Of a stretch of 64,000 bases of DNA, positions 53,641 through 64,000 are shown piece by piece. The stretch's first letter is position 1, and each line of letters starts with the position of its first letter. The position numbers and the translations under genes are program-made. The notes beneath the pieces are model-generated. The model was not told the origin of the DNA. It saw only the letters and a program-made list of their open reading frames with translations, and made no database searches. Origin of the DNA: Dryocosmus kuriphilus (taxonomy: Eukaryota > Arthropoda > Insecta > Hymenoptera > Cynipidae); the NCBI GenBank assembly GCA_038277395.1, contig CM076197.1, forward strand, positions 86,441,050 through 86,505,049, given 5' to 3'.

Positions 53641-56600
53641 GTAATTCGTTTTTCATAACCATTAAGAGCATTATGCTATGATACTGCAGCAATCCGATTT
53701 TCTCTCCTAACCTTCTCTTATGCGAGCACCACATCTTCTTTCGAATAATGCATTCTTATATTATTTTTTCCCTCATTGTTCTCATTTTTTTTAGGGTACT
53801 TTTTTTCTACTTGCTTTTCTTATTTTCGATTAGTTTAATTCGAAAACGTGCAACTAGGTACGCTGATATGAAAGATACTGCTATACTGAGAGGCGTTACC
53901 TATTGCTACTTTCGATGTTATCTGATAGCGTTTGGAGAACAGCAATAATACATTCAAGAAGAAAAAAATCGTGTATCAAATGCTGCTATGATACAAATAA
54001 TGAACAATTCGTATTTCTCGTTTTTAGTATGTATTTTTAGAAAAATAATATATTTACTTCATGCAAAATAGTAATGCTTTCAAAATATTGTAAATTTTTT
54101 CCAATGCATTTTTGGACCATCCTAATGCACATCCTCAAATCTTTGGTAGATATCACGGCGACAACTTTCTCTTAAATAAATATATTAATAAATGGAATAT
54201 TTCGCCATAAAATCTTCAGCGAAGATTTGAAATAATAAAACAATGCAACCTTATCCCAGAAGATTCGTACTTATAATTACCTAATTGGACAATCTACATT
54301 GGACATTCTCCTCGATATGGGAGTGGATATAACAAGTTAATTCCGCAAGATCAAAATCGCAGGAGAACACGTGCGTATGATGGTCGAATATCGAGAAACA
54401 ATGAAAACTAACTAGAGCGTAAAAGGGAATTCAATTTCTCTCTAGTGAGGGGGTAAAGTAATTTCGGCCACCTTATGTAGAGCCCTGCCGTTGAGGGGTG
54501 TTTCTGTGTCCATTGACAAAGTCGCCTTTAACAGTGGTGGTGGTGCCAGTGTTGTTTCAATTAACGCGTGGTACAATGCGAGCTGGCTCGGTCTCGTGCG
54601 AATGCGATTAACTTGCGACCGGGCCTTTGTCGCCCCCGGGGGTTTGCAATTGGGGCTCTTCAGATTCTGGGGTCGGTTCCCGATTCTCCGGTTCAGTTCA
54701 GATCACCTACCCCCACCCCCCTTTTACCCGTAGAGACTCGAGTCTTGGTTCTCCTCGCGTAGCTTTTACTGCAAGCAGTTTTCATGAGGCATTTCCCAAG
54801 CGTCGTTACAGTCACTCGGTACATTTTTTTTCACCAACCCTGTATTTTTCGGCTGCGTGTGTTGAACTGTTCAACTGTTGACTACATCCCGTCGAGCATG
54901 ACAATTGAACGTTTCATGAGAGAGCGTTTACCACTTACAATCGAGAGCGAAGGGTGCTAAAAATATTATTTCATCCAGCCGTTTCATTTCGTTTATTGTC
55001 AACCCTTTAGCACCCATGTATAAAGAACACTTTTCGAGAGGTGGCTGTATGTAATTAGCAGACATATTTTGTTCACGCCTCGCAATTTAAATACTGAATA
55101 GCTGATTAAACAAATGTATTGACAACTTCAGTTATAATAGAGAGTAAATTCTTTATGATGCTTTATGAAAACAATGTACTTATTGGGAACAATATATTGA
55201 ATAGAAACTTTATGTTATACATTAAGATTGTTAATTTACAAAAAAAATTGCTTTAAAAGGCTTTCTTTAAACAAATGGAAAAAGTGAGTGAAATAAAAAA
55301 GTTTTTATTTTAATGAAGCCATTCAAAAACTTGTTTGAATCCAACAAGCAGTTTTTCCTGAATCAGCCGAGAAACAATTAGAGCACTGAAGTTTTTCGAG
55401 GCTGTGTGTTTGAACTCATTCAAAACGCACGCGAAAGGGAAGTAATATGAGTGCTTCTGTGTAAAGATAGTTAATTGCAATACCAGAATGAGTTTGTCGA
55501 TAGTTGCAACGTGTTGAATTATCCGAGCTGTTGCTAATGCTAAAGTTCTCAAGCACTCTCTGAGTAATGATTTAATGATGGAATTTAATAGAGTAATAAA
55601 GGATATTTAGATCAAATTAGTTTGTATCGACAGTGCACGAATTTCGACGAGCAGAGCATTGAGTTACATTAAAATTTTTTAATTGATTATTAATCAAGCT
55701 CAGAATTTACTGTGGAGACAATAATAAAAAATTTAATACTCTGTAATTCGAGCGAACTCTTTTCTCTTTTTTTAAACATTAGTTGCGGGAGCGAACCTAC
55801 TAAAATTTCGGATTAATTGAAATTCAGCAAATTTAAAAGGATACCTGAAAAAACCTCACCGTCAATATTGACAGAAACCTTTCCTGAAAAAATTCCTCCT
55901 ATTCATCCAACCATTTGAACGAATCAATTTACTTACGAACCTTCAATTATCCAGCGGAAGCATCACTAATTTCGAAATCGACGAAGCGTCTGCTGCGCAG
56001 AAAAATGGTTTTTATCTCAAAAGTCTGAATGAATTGGACATGATCAGGGGTTCGAATTAGTATCCTTCACCAACAGAAACCTATGTATGTATCCGGGAGA
56101 AGAAATGACCAAACGATTATCCGTAGAATTCGGGATTTCGTTTTCTGGCCGTTAAAAAGGGACCTTCAAGAATTAATTGTTTAATTATGGTAAGTGTAAT
56201 TAGGTCTTTATTTTTTAAACTTCGGAATACATAAAATCGGAAGGCTTTTATGATTCTTTTCAGCTTGAATTTACATCACTTATATCTGTTTTAATTACTG
56301 AATTATATCTTTTCAGTTTTAAGATTCAAGTTGTAAATCTCAAAATCTGAAAATATTTTATAGATTCTTTTTAAAAAAGTCCATATCTTGTCCAGGTTCT
56401 CAAGAGTACTTCAAAAAATTCCGTATCTTTTGCACGTTTTTATAAACTCTGCGTAAATATCCTGATAGCGAGTTTATTCATACGTTATGAAGCTGACAAG
56501 TGTTGAATTTCCCAAGCACTCACGGAAAAGAATTTATATTTCAAACAAAGAAATACTGAAAATTCAAACAAACAACAATATTAAAATATATTTGAAAAAA

Positions 56601-56927
56601 GTAATTTTTGTTTTTGAAACAGCCAACTGTATCCCCGACTCATGGATTTTCACATTGTACATATTTTTGAATTAGCTACGATATGTCGTGAGTTTCAAAT
56701 ATCTTACAAAATAGAAACGTCACGTGAAATTCTTTAAATTAATAAGAAATACGGAGAAATGATATAAGTTCGAGTCCAAGTTGTTACACAATACAAAATT
56801 TCAAAAACAAGTTTTGCTTCACAAATTCCATACCTCTGTTAAAATTATTTCTATTAAAGTAGCGCTATACTCTGACTTTGTTCATTTTGATAGGTTTGTA
56901 TGTTCCTTCGAACTGCTCGCAATGTTA
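53641..56927. other. Intergenic stretch with a GC-rich island
   Basis: 54470-54800 is clearly GC- and CpG-richer than anything nearby, with three overlapping plus-strand frames of 64-84 residues (e.g. MRGVSVSIDKVAFNSGGGAS at 54491). None has a recognisable domain, so it could be a host promoter or 5' exon region, or a repeat fragment. The rest is AT-rich without features. Confidence 0.4.
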
Positions 56928-57062
56928 TTAAAAAAGTAGTTGAGAGGTTGTGTAGTGAAACAGCGAGGATCCTTATGAGCATATATTTGTAAATTTTTTA
57001 CATATAATTTATGTTCATTGATTCTTTTTAGTAATTTTCGACTTGTTTGTCCAATATGCGCA

Positions 57063-58835
57063 GAATTAAATATGCGCAGAATAAACAATTTCATGAAAAA
57101 AGAAGAAATATATATTTCACATATTGATACCATTACCATGCATAACCTATATTTGACTGAGAAATTTATAAAAAATAATCAAAATATACTTTTCACTAAA
57201 GTAGACAAGGGCAATGTTACATTAGCTATAGATAAAACAGAATACATTTCAAAGGTCATTGATACTTTATCTGATAAAAATTACTACCAAAAAATTAACA
57301 GTAATCCACTTTCCAAATTAGTTAATTCAACAAAACGTTTAATTGAAAAATGGAAGTTGAATGGAGTTTGTAATGTGGATTCGTGTTTCGACATTTTAAA
57401 CAATAAGATTGATAACTCTAATTTATCACGAGCTTATGGGTTGATAAAAATACATAAACCTGGACCAGTTCGTATCATTGTTTCCACTGTTAATTCACCA
57501 ACTCGCACACTGGACAAAGCAATAGCTACTTTATTTATAAAATATCTCCCACGACCTAAATCGTCTATAAAAAACACAGCTTTGAACTAATTGATATATT
57601 CAACAAAATTGAAATACCAAAAAACTACCGCTTAACTTCATTTGATGTTACTTCATTATTCACTAATATTAGCTTAGACTTAGTCTTAGCTGGTATAAAG
57701 AATAAATGGAAATTTATAAAAAATAGAACTAACCTCACATTATCAGAACTTTCTGATGGCATTATTTTCTTATATGTATAAAATACTTATTTGCTTTCAA
57801 CGGAGAATTTTACAAACAGATACATGGTGCTCCAATGGGTGGTTGTTCCAGTCCATGGTTTGGTGAACTGGCACTGGAATGTCTTGAAAACCATTGTATT
57901 CAGTTATTAAAATCGGAAGATTTGCTTTACAAACGTTACGTAGATGATTGCTTTTTGATTGTCAAGGCTGATGCGATTGATAGATGCTTAAATCTTTTCA
58001 ACAATTACCACGAAAAAAATTTAATTTACAGTTGAACATGAAAATAAAAATAATAGTATTAACTTCTTTGATATAACAATTTTCCGTCAAAACAAATATT
58101 CAATTACAAATTGGTACCGTAAAGAAACGCATTCAGGAAGATTTATAAACTACAATTCTCATCACCCTTCCTCTCAGAAGAAAGCAATTGTCTACAATCT
58201 AGTTGACCGTGCGATAAAACTATCTCACCAACAGTTTCATTCCAATAATCTTAAGATTGTAAAGTCTCTGCTCATAAGTAATGGTTATCCATTAGAGTTT
58301 ATACAATCTAACATAAAAAAATAGACTATTTTATATAAATAACTCACAAGCAATTAAAGATCGAAAATGCCTGTCTTCACTACACGATAAAGAAAAACAC
58401 AATAAAAAATTAATAGTTTTGCCGTTTATCAAAGATCTCAGTTTCATATTAAACAATATTCTTTACAGACAAAATTATAGAGTTATTAATAACAAATTTA
58501 CTGGTATCATCAATATAGGTAAAGATAAGTTAGATAAACTTTCGCTGAGTAATGTTATATATAAAATAGAATGCAATGATTGCAATTCTGCGTATATTGG
58601 ACAAACAAGTCGAAAATTACTAAAAAGAATTAATGAACATAAATTATATGTAAAAAATGATGACTGGAAATCAGTTCTTCTTGAGCACTCCAGAAAAGCT
58701 AAACACACAATTAATTTTAACAATATTAAGGTACTCGATAAGGATGATCGAAAAGGTAATTTATTATTCTCCGAAATGCTCCACATTTACAACACAAAAA
58801 ACAATTTGAATAAAATACAAAATACCATAAAATGA
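57063..58835 (+). pseudogene. Penelope-like polyprotein: RT plus GIY-YIG endonuclease, frameshifted
   Basis: The RT N-part is open to 57590: FTKVDKGNVTLAIDKTEYIS, then AYGLIKIHKPGPVRIIVSTV. After a frameshift, LTSFDVTSLFTNISLDLVLA is readable near 57630-57690 with the first catalytic Asp. Another shift precedes HGAPMGGCSSPWFGELALE and KRYVDDCFLIV (57820-57960), the active-site YVDD. A shift at ~58020 leads to the thumb (NWYRKETHSGRFINYNSHH near 58110). The endonuclease frame 58419-58835 contains CNDCNSAYIGQTSRKLLKRI, NEHK and the Glu in LLFSEMLHIYNTKN. Complete motif order, but several frameshifts make it inactive. Confidence 0.87.
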
Positions 58836-59316
58836 AAGAGGGATTTAAAAATAACTATAGATATTTTGAACAAAAGTATCAATAATAAAAAAAACAACTA
58901 TACCAAAAAACAGATACAAACGAGAAAACTAAGGAGTCGAGTATGTTAGTATGCTCAATTTTCCCACTCTTAATCCCCCCTCTCTCATAACTTGTAATTC
59001 ACATAAATACCTTGCTACGATACCAAATGCTGATTGTATTTGCGTCCGTTCAACAAGTTATATCTGTTTAATAAAATTTTAAATTTTAAATTGTCCAGAA
59101 CCATGATAGTAACATTACAGTCTCTCGAAATAAAGATTATCAACATTTTAAATAATTGTTATTTGACTACACCAATACTGTGAATTGACTATACATCCCA
59201 TATTGATGTTTTAATTAACTAAGATTTTAGCTATTATAATTTCATGAAAAATGTCTTTGTAATTTGTCGTTATTCAAATGTAACTATAGTGACAAATTTT
59301 CGTTGTTAATCTAGTC

Positions 59317-59349
59317 CTTGAAGAGGAAGACATTCAAAGTCTTCGAAAT
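59317..59349 (+). ncRNA. Hammerhead-like core motif at PLE 3 3' end
   Basis: CTTGAAGA (one base off CUGANGA), G, perfect 6-bp hairpin GAAGAC/GTCTTC with loop ATTCAAA, then GAAATG. It lies ~20 bp before the terminal inverted repeat, the same position as in PLE 1 and PLE 2. Confidence 0.42.
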
Positions 59350-59439
59350 GTTGGATTTTTCCTAATTGTTTACAAATATATGCTCATAAGGATCCTCGGT
59401 GTTTCACTACACAACCTCTCAACTACTTTTTAGAACATT

Positions 59440-60500
59440 TTGATTTCAGCTATACGTATAATATTTTTTATTTAGAGATTAAAAAATGTCAAAATAAATC
59501 ACAATACAAATTCCTATTTTGAAGATTTTGCCAATACCGTTGGTTCATTTTCAAGGATATTTGTGGTTAGATCAAGGATAAATATATCATTAGTGCAGCT
59601 ATACATTCTTTTCGTGTTGTGTAATAAGGTTTCTGTTCGCCACAAAAACCTCTTCCCCAATAATATTATTCAAATGCCCATTAACCACAAAGTATCAGAA
59701 TAAATATCTCCTGTATAATTTTCATAATTATATTTTACTTAGATACTCAAATTTTATGTCTCCTGATTGTTATAAAATATAGTGTCATTTTTAAGGACAT
59801 AAATAAGAACTTTAGATTTATATAGATTCCACAATGTTTAGTGGAAAGAATTTTAATTAGTTCCAGGCTCGAAAATTGTAATTTGCAGCCCGCTTCTTAA
59901 CTTGATTTTTTATTGAGGTAGCAAGTGATGGACCAAAAGTTACAAGCGGTAAAAAAAACCTTTTTTTTACACATTGAAGAACAAATAAATGAAAGTAATT
60001 AGGTAAATGAAAGGGTACTAATTTCTAAAAGTAAAAAGTATTCGACGTAAAATTAATATATAACTTGAGAATGAAATTTATTCTCTGATATTTTGTGTTC
60101 ATTTTTCAACGCTTAAATTAAACTAGTTAGGTTTAAAGATTTTAATTAATGAAATGCTACCATTTTTCAATACTTTAAGTTTTCTTATCTTTAATGCAGT
60201 TTGCTTGATAGGTCATTCAGTAAAACTAATTAATTAACATCAAGTCCAAAAGTTTTCAAGTTTTGGGTCTGATAAATTAAGTTGTAAAAAAACAATAAAT
60301 CCCATTTTGCAACTCTCTTCAAGGTCGGGAACGTATTAAAAATTTTGAAATTCTGATATTTTACCCAACTGTTCCAAAAAAATTCCAAAACTTTTGCAAT
60401 CTTGCTGTAAAGTTTTCTGAGTCATCTTCTACAATATTCATTAGATCTTCAACCATTTTAAACGCCCGGAACTTACAATTTTTGAAATAATTAATATTTT
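59440..60500. other. Unassigned AT-rich sequence
   Basis: No gene, RNA or repeat recognised between PLE 3 and the next tandem array. Confidence 0.4.
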
Positions 60501-61060
60501 CATAAATAGCTTGAAAGAAAAAATTGGCAAAAGTACTCCAAATTTGTCAGAAGAGTTTTCAAAAGTGTCTCGAAGAACTGTTTTGCAATCTTTTTAATTT
60601 CACGGAAAATACTTTTTTTTATGAATATCATGACAAACTTTATATTAAGAATGTATTTATAACAAAAATTACAAAAGTTTTAAAATTTGGTTGTAAATTT
60701 TGTAAATAATTTTCCGCAACTCATAATAAATTTTCAACCTCACGATTAATACGGAACCCTGAGAAATTAACAATAATTGAGATGTCATGTTTTTTATAAA
60801 TAAAAAAAAAATTGCAAAAAGTTTTGTAAACTGGACAAACCATTTAAAGCATTTTTTATTATGTAACTATAAATTTTCAAATCCACAGATAATACGGAAC
60901 CTTGTGGAATTAAAAATAATTGTGATATCATGTTTTTTATGCAACAAAAAAAAATGAAAAAAGTCTTGCAATTTGGACAAACCATTTGAAGTATTTTTTC
61001 TTGTGTAAATATAAATTTGCAACTTCACAGGTTATTTGCAACCTCGTAAAATTATAAATA
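60500..61060. repeat. Tandem repeat, ~142-bp unit, 3-4 diverged copies
   Basis: AAATTTTCAA/AAATTTGCAA landmarks at 60728, 60871 and 61013 are 143 and 142 bp apart. Shared phrases are AATACGGAACC, GATRTCATGTTTTTTAT and GGACAAACCATTT. The earlier units (60500-60720) are recognisable but more diverged. It encodes nothing. Confidence 0.8.
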
Positions 61061-61399
61061 ATCTTCACTCTAAGCCTTATGTCAGCTTCGAAGTATGCCA
61101 AAGTTTCATGGAACGGATAAATTCTCTATATTTTGCGTCGTTTGACGAAAGTTTTGAAAATTCGATTTCTTAATAGCATTTTTAATAGATACAATATGAA
61201 AGCGCAAAAATATTATTTATATTCAAAATTGCAATTAAAGGAAAAAACAAAAGTGTTGCTGAATTGAAGTCAAACTAGTTTGATTAGACAAAGTTATTTA
61301 GTCTCGAGGACTTTGAATTCAAAGTAGTATGTCCTTAAACCCTTTAATTTTTCAATACCACTGAAGTTTGCAACGTTTAAAAAAACGAAAATTTGTTTT

Positions 61400-62225
61400 T
61401 AAAGCATGAGATCGAAAATTTTATTGTTTTAAACGGTTCCATTTGATATCCAAAGATTCCAAAAAAAGTTTCATCCCCTAGCCCTTTAGGATCACACAGC
61501 AAATCAACCCCTAAGCATTAGAAAATTCATTTAAGATACCCTAACTTCGAGACCTAACATTTTATTGTTTTAAACGGTTCTGTTTAAGGTCCAAAGATTT
61601 TAAGAAAAGTTTTATCCCCCTACCCCATTAGGATTATACACCAAATCAACCCCTAAGCATTAGAAAGTGTATTAAAAATACCGTAACTTCGGGACCTAAA
61701 ATTCGATTGTTTTAAATGGTTCCGTTTGAAGTTCAAAGATTCCAGAAAAAGTTTCATCCCCCAAACCCTTTAGTAAGAAATGGGAGACTGAAACAAATCA
61801 CTAAAAATCTCCACTGATTCAAATAGAGCTAGAAATAGATCGTTGATGAAACTTTTTTCGATAAATCTTTTTTTGGAATGTTTGGGCTTCAAATGGAATC
61901 GGTTAGAACAATAAAATTTTAGGTCTCGAAGTTATTGCATTTTTAATACATTCTCTAACGTTTATGGGTTGATTTAGGGTGTGATCCTAAAGGGGTTGTG
62001 AGCTGAAACTTTTTTGTAATCTTTGGATATCAAGCGGATCCGTTTAAACAATAAAATTTTAGTTCTCAAAGTTATGCTATCTTTAATACATTTTTTATTG
62101 TTTAGAGGTTCATTTGGGACGTGATCCTAATGAGGTTGGGCGATGAAACTTTTTTTGGAACCTTTAGACGTCAAACGGAACCATTTAAAACAATAAAATC
62201 TCAGGTCTCAAAGTTACGGTCCCAA
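61400..62225. repeat. ~141-bp satellite, two blocks in opposite orientation
   Basis: Left block 61400-61780: ATTGTTTTAAA landmarks at 61423, 61564 and 61706 (141 and 142 bp apart), with AAAGTTTCATCCCC and CAAATCAACCCCTAAGCATT. Right block 61845-62225 has the same units inverted (GATGAAACTTTTTT, AACAATAAAATTTTAGGTCT). The switch lies near 61785-61845. The unit shares its period and the GATGAAACTTTTTTGG start with the 50.7-53.6 kb satellite, suggesting distant relatedness. Confidence 0.88.
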
Positions 62226-64000
62226 GGATTCAAGGTCAATAATTGACTTAATTCCCTGTAGAACTAAAAAAAATGTTCGAACTAAAATAAATCCATAGAT
62301 ATTGCTTAAAATTAAATTTAAAAAGGGATAAAAACGAAAAGGTATTTAAAAGATTTCCACCATTTTCTTAGTTTCGAAATGTTTCACTTTTGTATTTTCA
62401 AATCGCAACTAAGAAACATCTTAGTGCTTTATTAATTTACAAACTTCTCTCCACTTCCTAGTAAAATCATAAAAAAACTTGTATGTACATTTCTACAGTT
62501 TACTAAACTTTTTAAACTTTTTGTATTGTATAAAAAGCATGACATATTAATGATTTTTAATTTCACAGTATTCCACATTATCTGTGGGGTTGCAAAATTA
62601 TATTTTTACATGATAAGAAATGTTTTAAATGATTTCCACGAGTGTATATTTTGTATGGGTATTCAAAACTCGAAAATCACGTAATATTTGTTCATGCATA
62701 TTTCATCTTTTAATAATCCTCAAACATTGTGAAAGTATATGATTCTACCACTGCAATTTTTTTTCAGGTTGACTGCTTTATAAAATTTATATAACATTGT
62801 ATCAAACAGTGAGGTAGGGAATAGAGTATATATTCGCGAGTCATCTTTAAAATTATCCATTATCCAGTACATCTGCAATTCTACATCCATAAAACTCATA
62901 TAGGTAGTCTTTTAAAATCCACGAAGTCACTTGGTAAATACTAAAATAGAGTCGGTTTCATTTGAACATTTTTAAAGGGAATTTTTCCAAAACTCTTTAA
63001 TTAAGTTAAAAAATTTTTCAAGTTATATTGTTTTCCAAAACCATAAAAAACTTCTCTAGCAACGGTTTTTTCTGACCGGGTTTTTTCAGTGAATAGGCAG
63101 AATTTTTTGGTACGATTAGACACCGCCTTTAAATAACTTTATGTGTCTGATGTATTATATAGACTCAGTCCAAGTGCCCCATAGATTTTACTTGGACATT
63201 CTGTTGCCCAAGAAATTAAACGAAATGTTCTAACGGTCCATGGAATACCTACCCACTAATCTCCCCCTCTTATTTTAATTGTCTGTTCCGTTCTGGTTCC
63301 AAACGCTCAAAATGGGAACCCCCGTCCACCAGAAAATCCTTACTTCAAAATACAAAACAAGAAATTTTGTGTCGAAAATATTGAAAATTTTATTTGTATC
63401 TAAATTCGTCAATGTTTATGTAAACAAAGGTTTTATTAACAGAGTGTAATTTTTTGTTTACTATTTCTTACCTTAATAAAAAATCAAGTTACGAAGCAGA
63501 TTTAAAATTGAAATGTTTGCGCCTCGAAGAAGATTTTTTATTCTGGTCATGGCAATTCATATAACACAACTTGACCTTATCACTAAAGCAAGATTCAAAA
63601 ACACTAAACTTTTTAAATAGAAAATATCTAATATTCTTAGTTCTATTCAATATTTAAACAATTTATTATCTTATTCAAATTAAAAAATGAAACCTTCTTT
63701 TATATATGTCTTACGGTCTATTTTGAAATTTAACAAAACAAATCCTTTAGAACATTCGTCATTTATTATGCAACGTTTCAACACATTTGTGTGTCTTCTT
63801 CAAGCATCTAAAATTATATATAACTTAAATAGTATAAAAGTTTTACAATATAATTCAGAAAACCAACATTGTGTATAGTCTTAACAAGATTATTTACCTT
63901 CAAAAATATATGAGAGCATCGTTGTGACAAAATTTTTTTACTAGAGCAGTACATGTCTAGAATCATAGGTTAAAATCACTAAACATAGGTCGAATTTTCA
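62226..64000. other. AT-rich window end with a PLE-type motif
   Basis: No gene supported. At 63774-63804 (minus strand) a motif matches the PLE 3' ends, so a minus-strand PLE fragment may extend out of the window to the right. 63687-63878 is open but has no recognisable domain. Confidence 0.4.
63774..63804 (-). ncRNA. Hammerhead-like motif near window end
   Basis: On the minus strand CTTGAAGA, AG, hairpin ACACA/TGTGT with loop CAAA, then TGAAACG. Same pattern as at the PLE ends. No flanking PLE coding sequence is visible in the window. Confidence 0.38.

Larger units (their letters stand above)
56928..59437 (+). mobile_element. Penelope-like element 3 with an inverted 3'-end copy at its 5' end
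   Basis: Plus-strand PLE. The first ~130 bp (56928-57060) is an inverted, internally deleted copy of the element's own 3' part. 56928-56995 is the inverse of 59368-59437 (TATGCTCATAAGGATCCTCG, CACTACACAACCTCTCAACT), and it is joined directly to 57000-57060, the inverse of coding sequence at about 58590-58655 (endonuclease YIGQTSRKLLKRINEHK). A hammerhead-like motif lies at 59317-59349. Confidence 0.85.

Noticed and set aside
54491..54881. Three overlapping frames in the GC-rich island
   Set aside because: High GC reduces stop codons in all frames; none shows a recognisable family or splice structure.

Overview
This is a eukaryotic, AT-rich (visibly about 70% A+T), repeat-dominated stretch. 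Its transposon mix suggests an insect: two DD34D mariner families, Merlin, a pogo-type element with a Pipsqueak-like HTH, a Crypton-like tyrosine recombinase, and three Penelope-like elements (PLEs). A hymenopteran is plausible, but that is a guess. No bacterial-type operons, rRNA genes or CRISPR arrays were seen. No complete host protein-coding gene could be supported; two possible host exons are offered at low confidence (15380-15582 +, 21294-21433 -). Most open frames are transposon relics, and several (29.8-30.4 kb and 31.2-31.8 kb) are artefacts of a 73-bp satellite.

Layout. 0.4-5.4 kb: two copies of mariner family A (one full length but broken, one internally deleted) flank a 1.4-kb imperfect palindrome and a small hairpin element with a tRNA-like centre. 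7.0-12.0 kb: a 5'-truncated PLE framed by ~735-bp inverted arms, with a mariner family B copy inserted in it. 13.2-14.5 kb and 24.6-26.1 kb: two copies of an unclassified repeat. 15.8-20.0 kb: a Merlin element with long inverted arms and an exact 8-bp target duplication, carrying a second mariner B copy. 23.0-24.3 kb: a mariner B copy with an uninterrupted 354-residue transposase frame. 28.0-32.8 kb: a three-level nest, with a TTA-flanked element containing a second Merlin, which contains a TA-flanked element built from inverted 73-bp satellite arms. 36.7-38.9 kb: a pogo-type element with an apparent intron. 42.0-47.2 kb: a second tRNA-centred hairpin element, a Crypton-like relic and a minus-strand PLE. 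50.7-53.6 kb: a ~141-bp satellite that changes orientation once. 56.9-59.4 kb: a third PLE. 60.5-62.2 kb: two further arrays with ~142-bp period.

Relationships. Each PLE carries an inverted copy of its own 3' end at its 5' end, and a sense-strand motif with a hammerhead-like core (YTGAAGA, short hairpin, GAAA) just inside the 3' end. Similar motifs at 33.9, 36.65 and 63.8 kb probably mark solo PLE termini. The most unusual objects are the hairpin elements at 3625-4070 and 42180-42504. They have different arm sequences but the same plan: exact 12-bp flanking repeats, a 42-44-bp single-copy spacer on the left, long inverted arms, and a tRNA-like core. A related repeat at 47.6-47.8 kb looks like the empty target of the second. 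Everything here comes from reading the sequence by eye. Family names rest on recognised protein motifs and target-site lengths, not on database searches.
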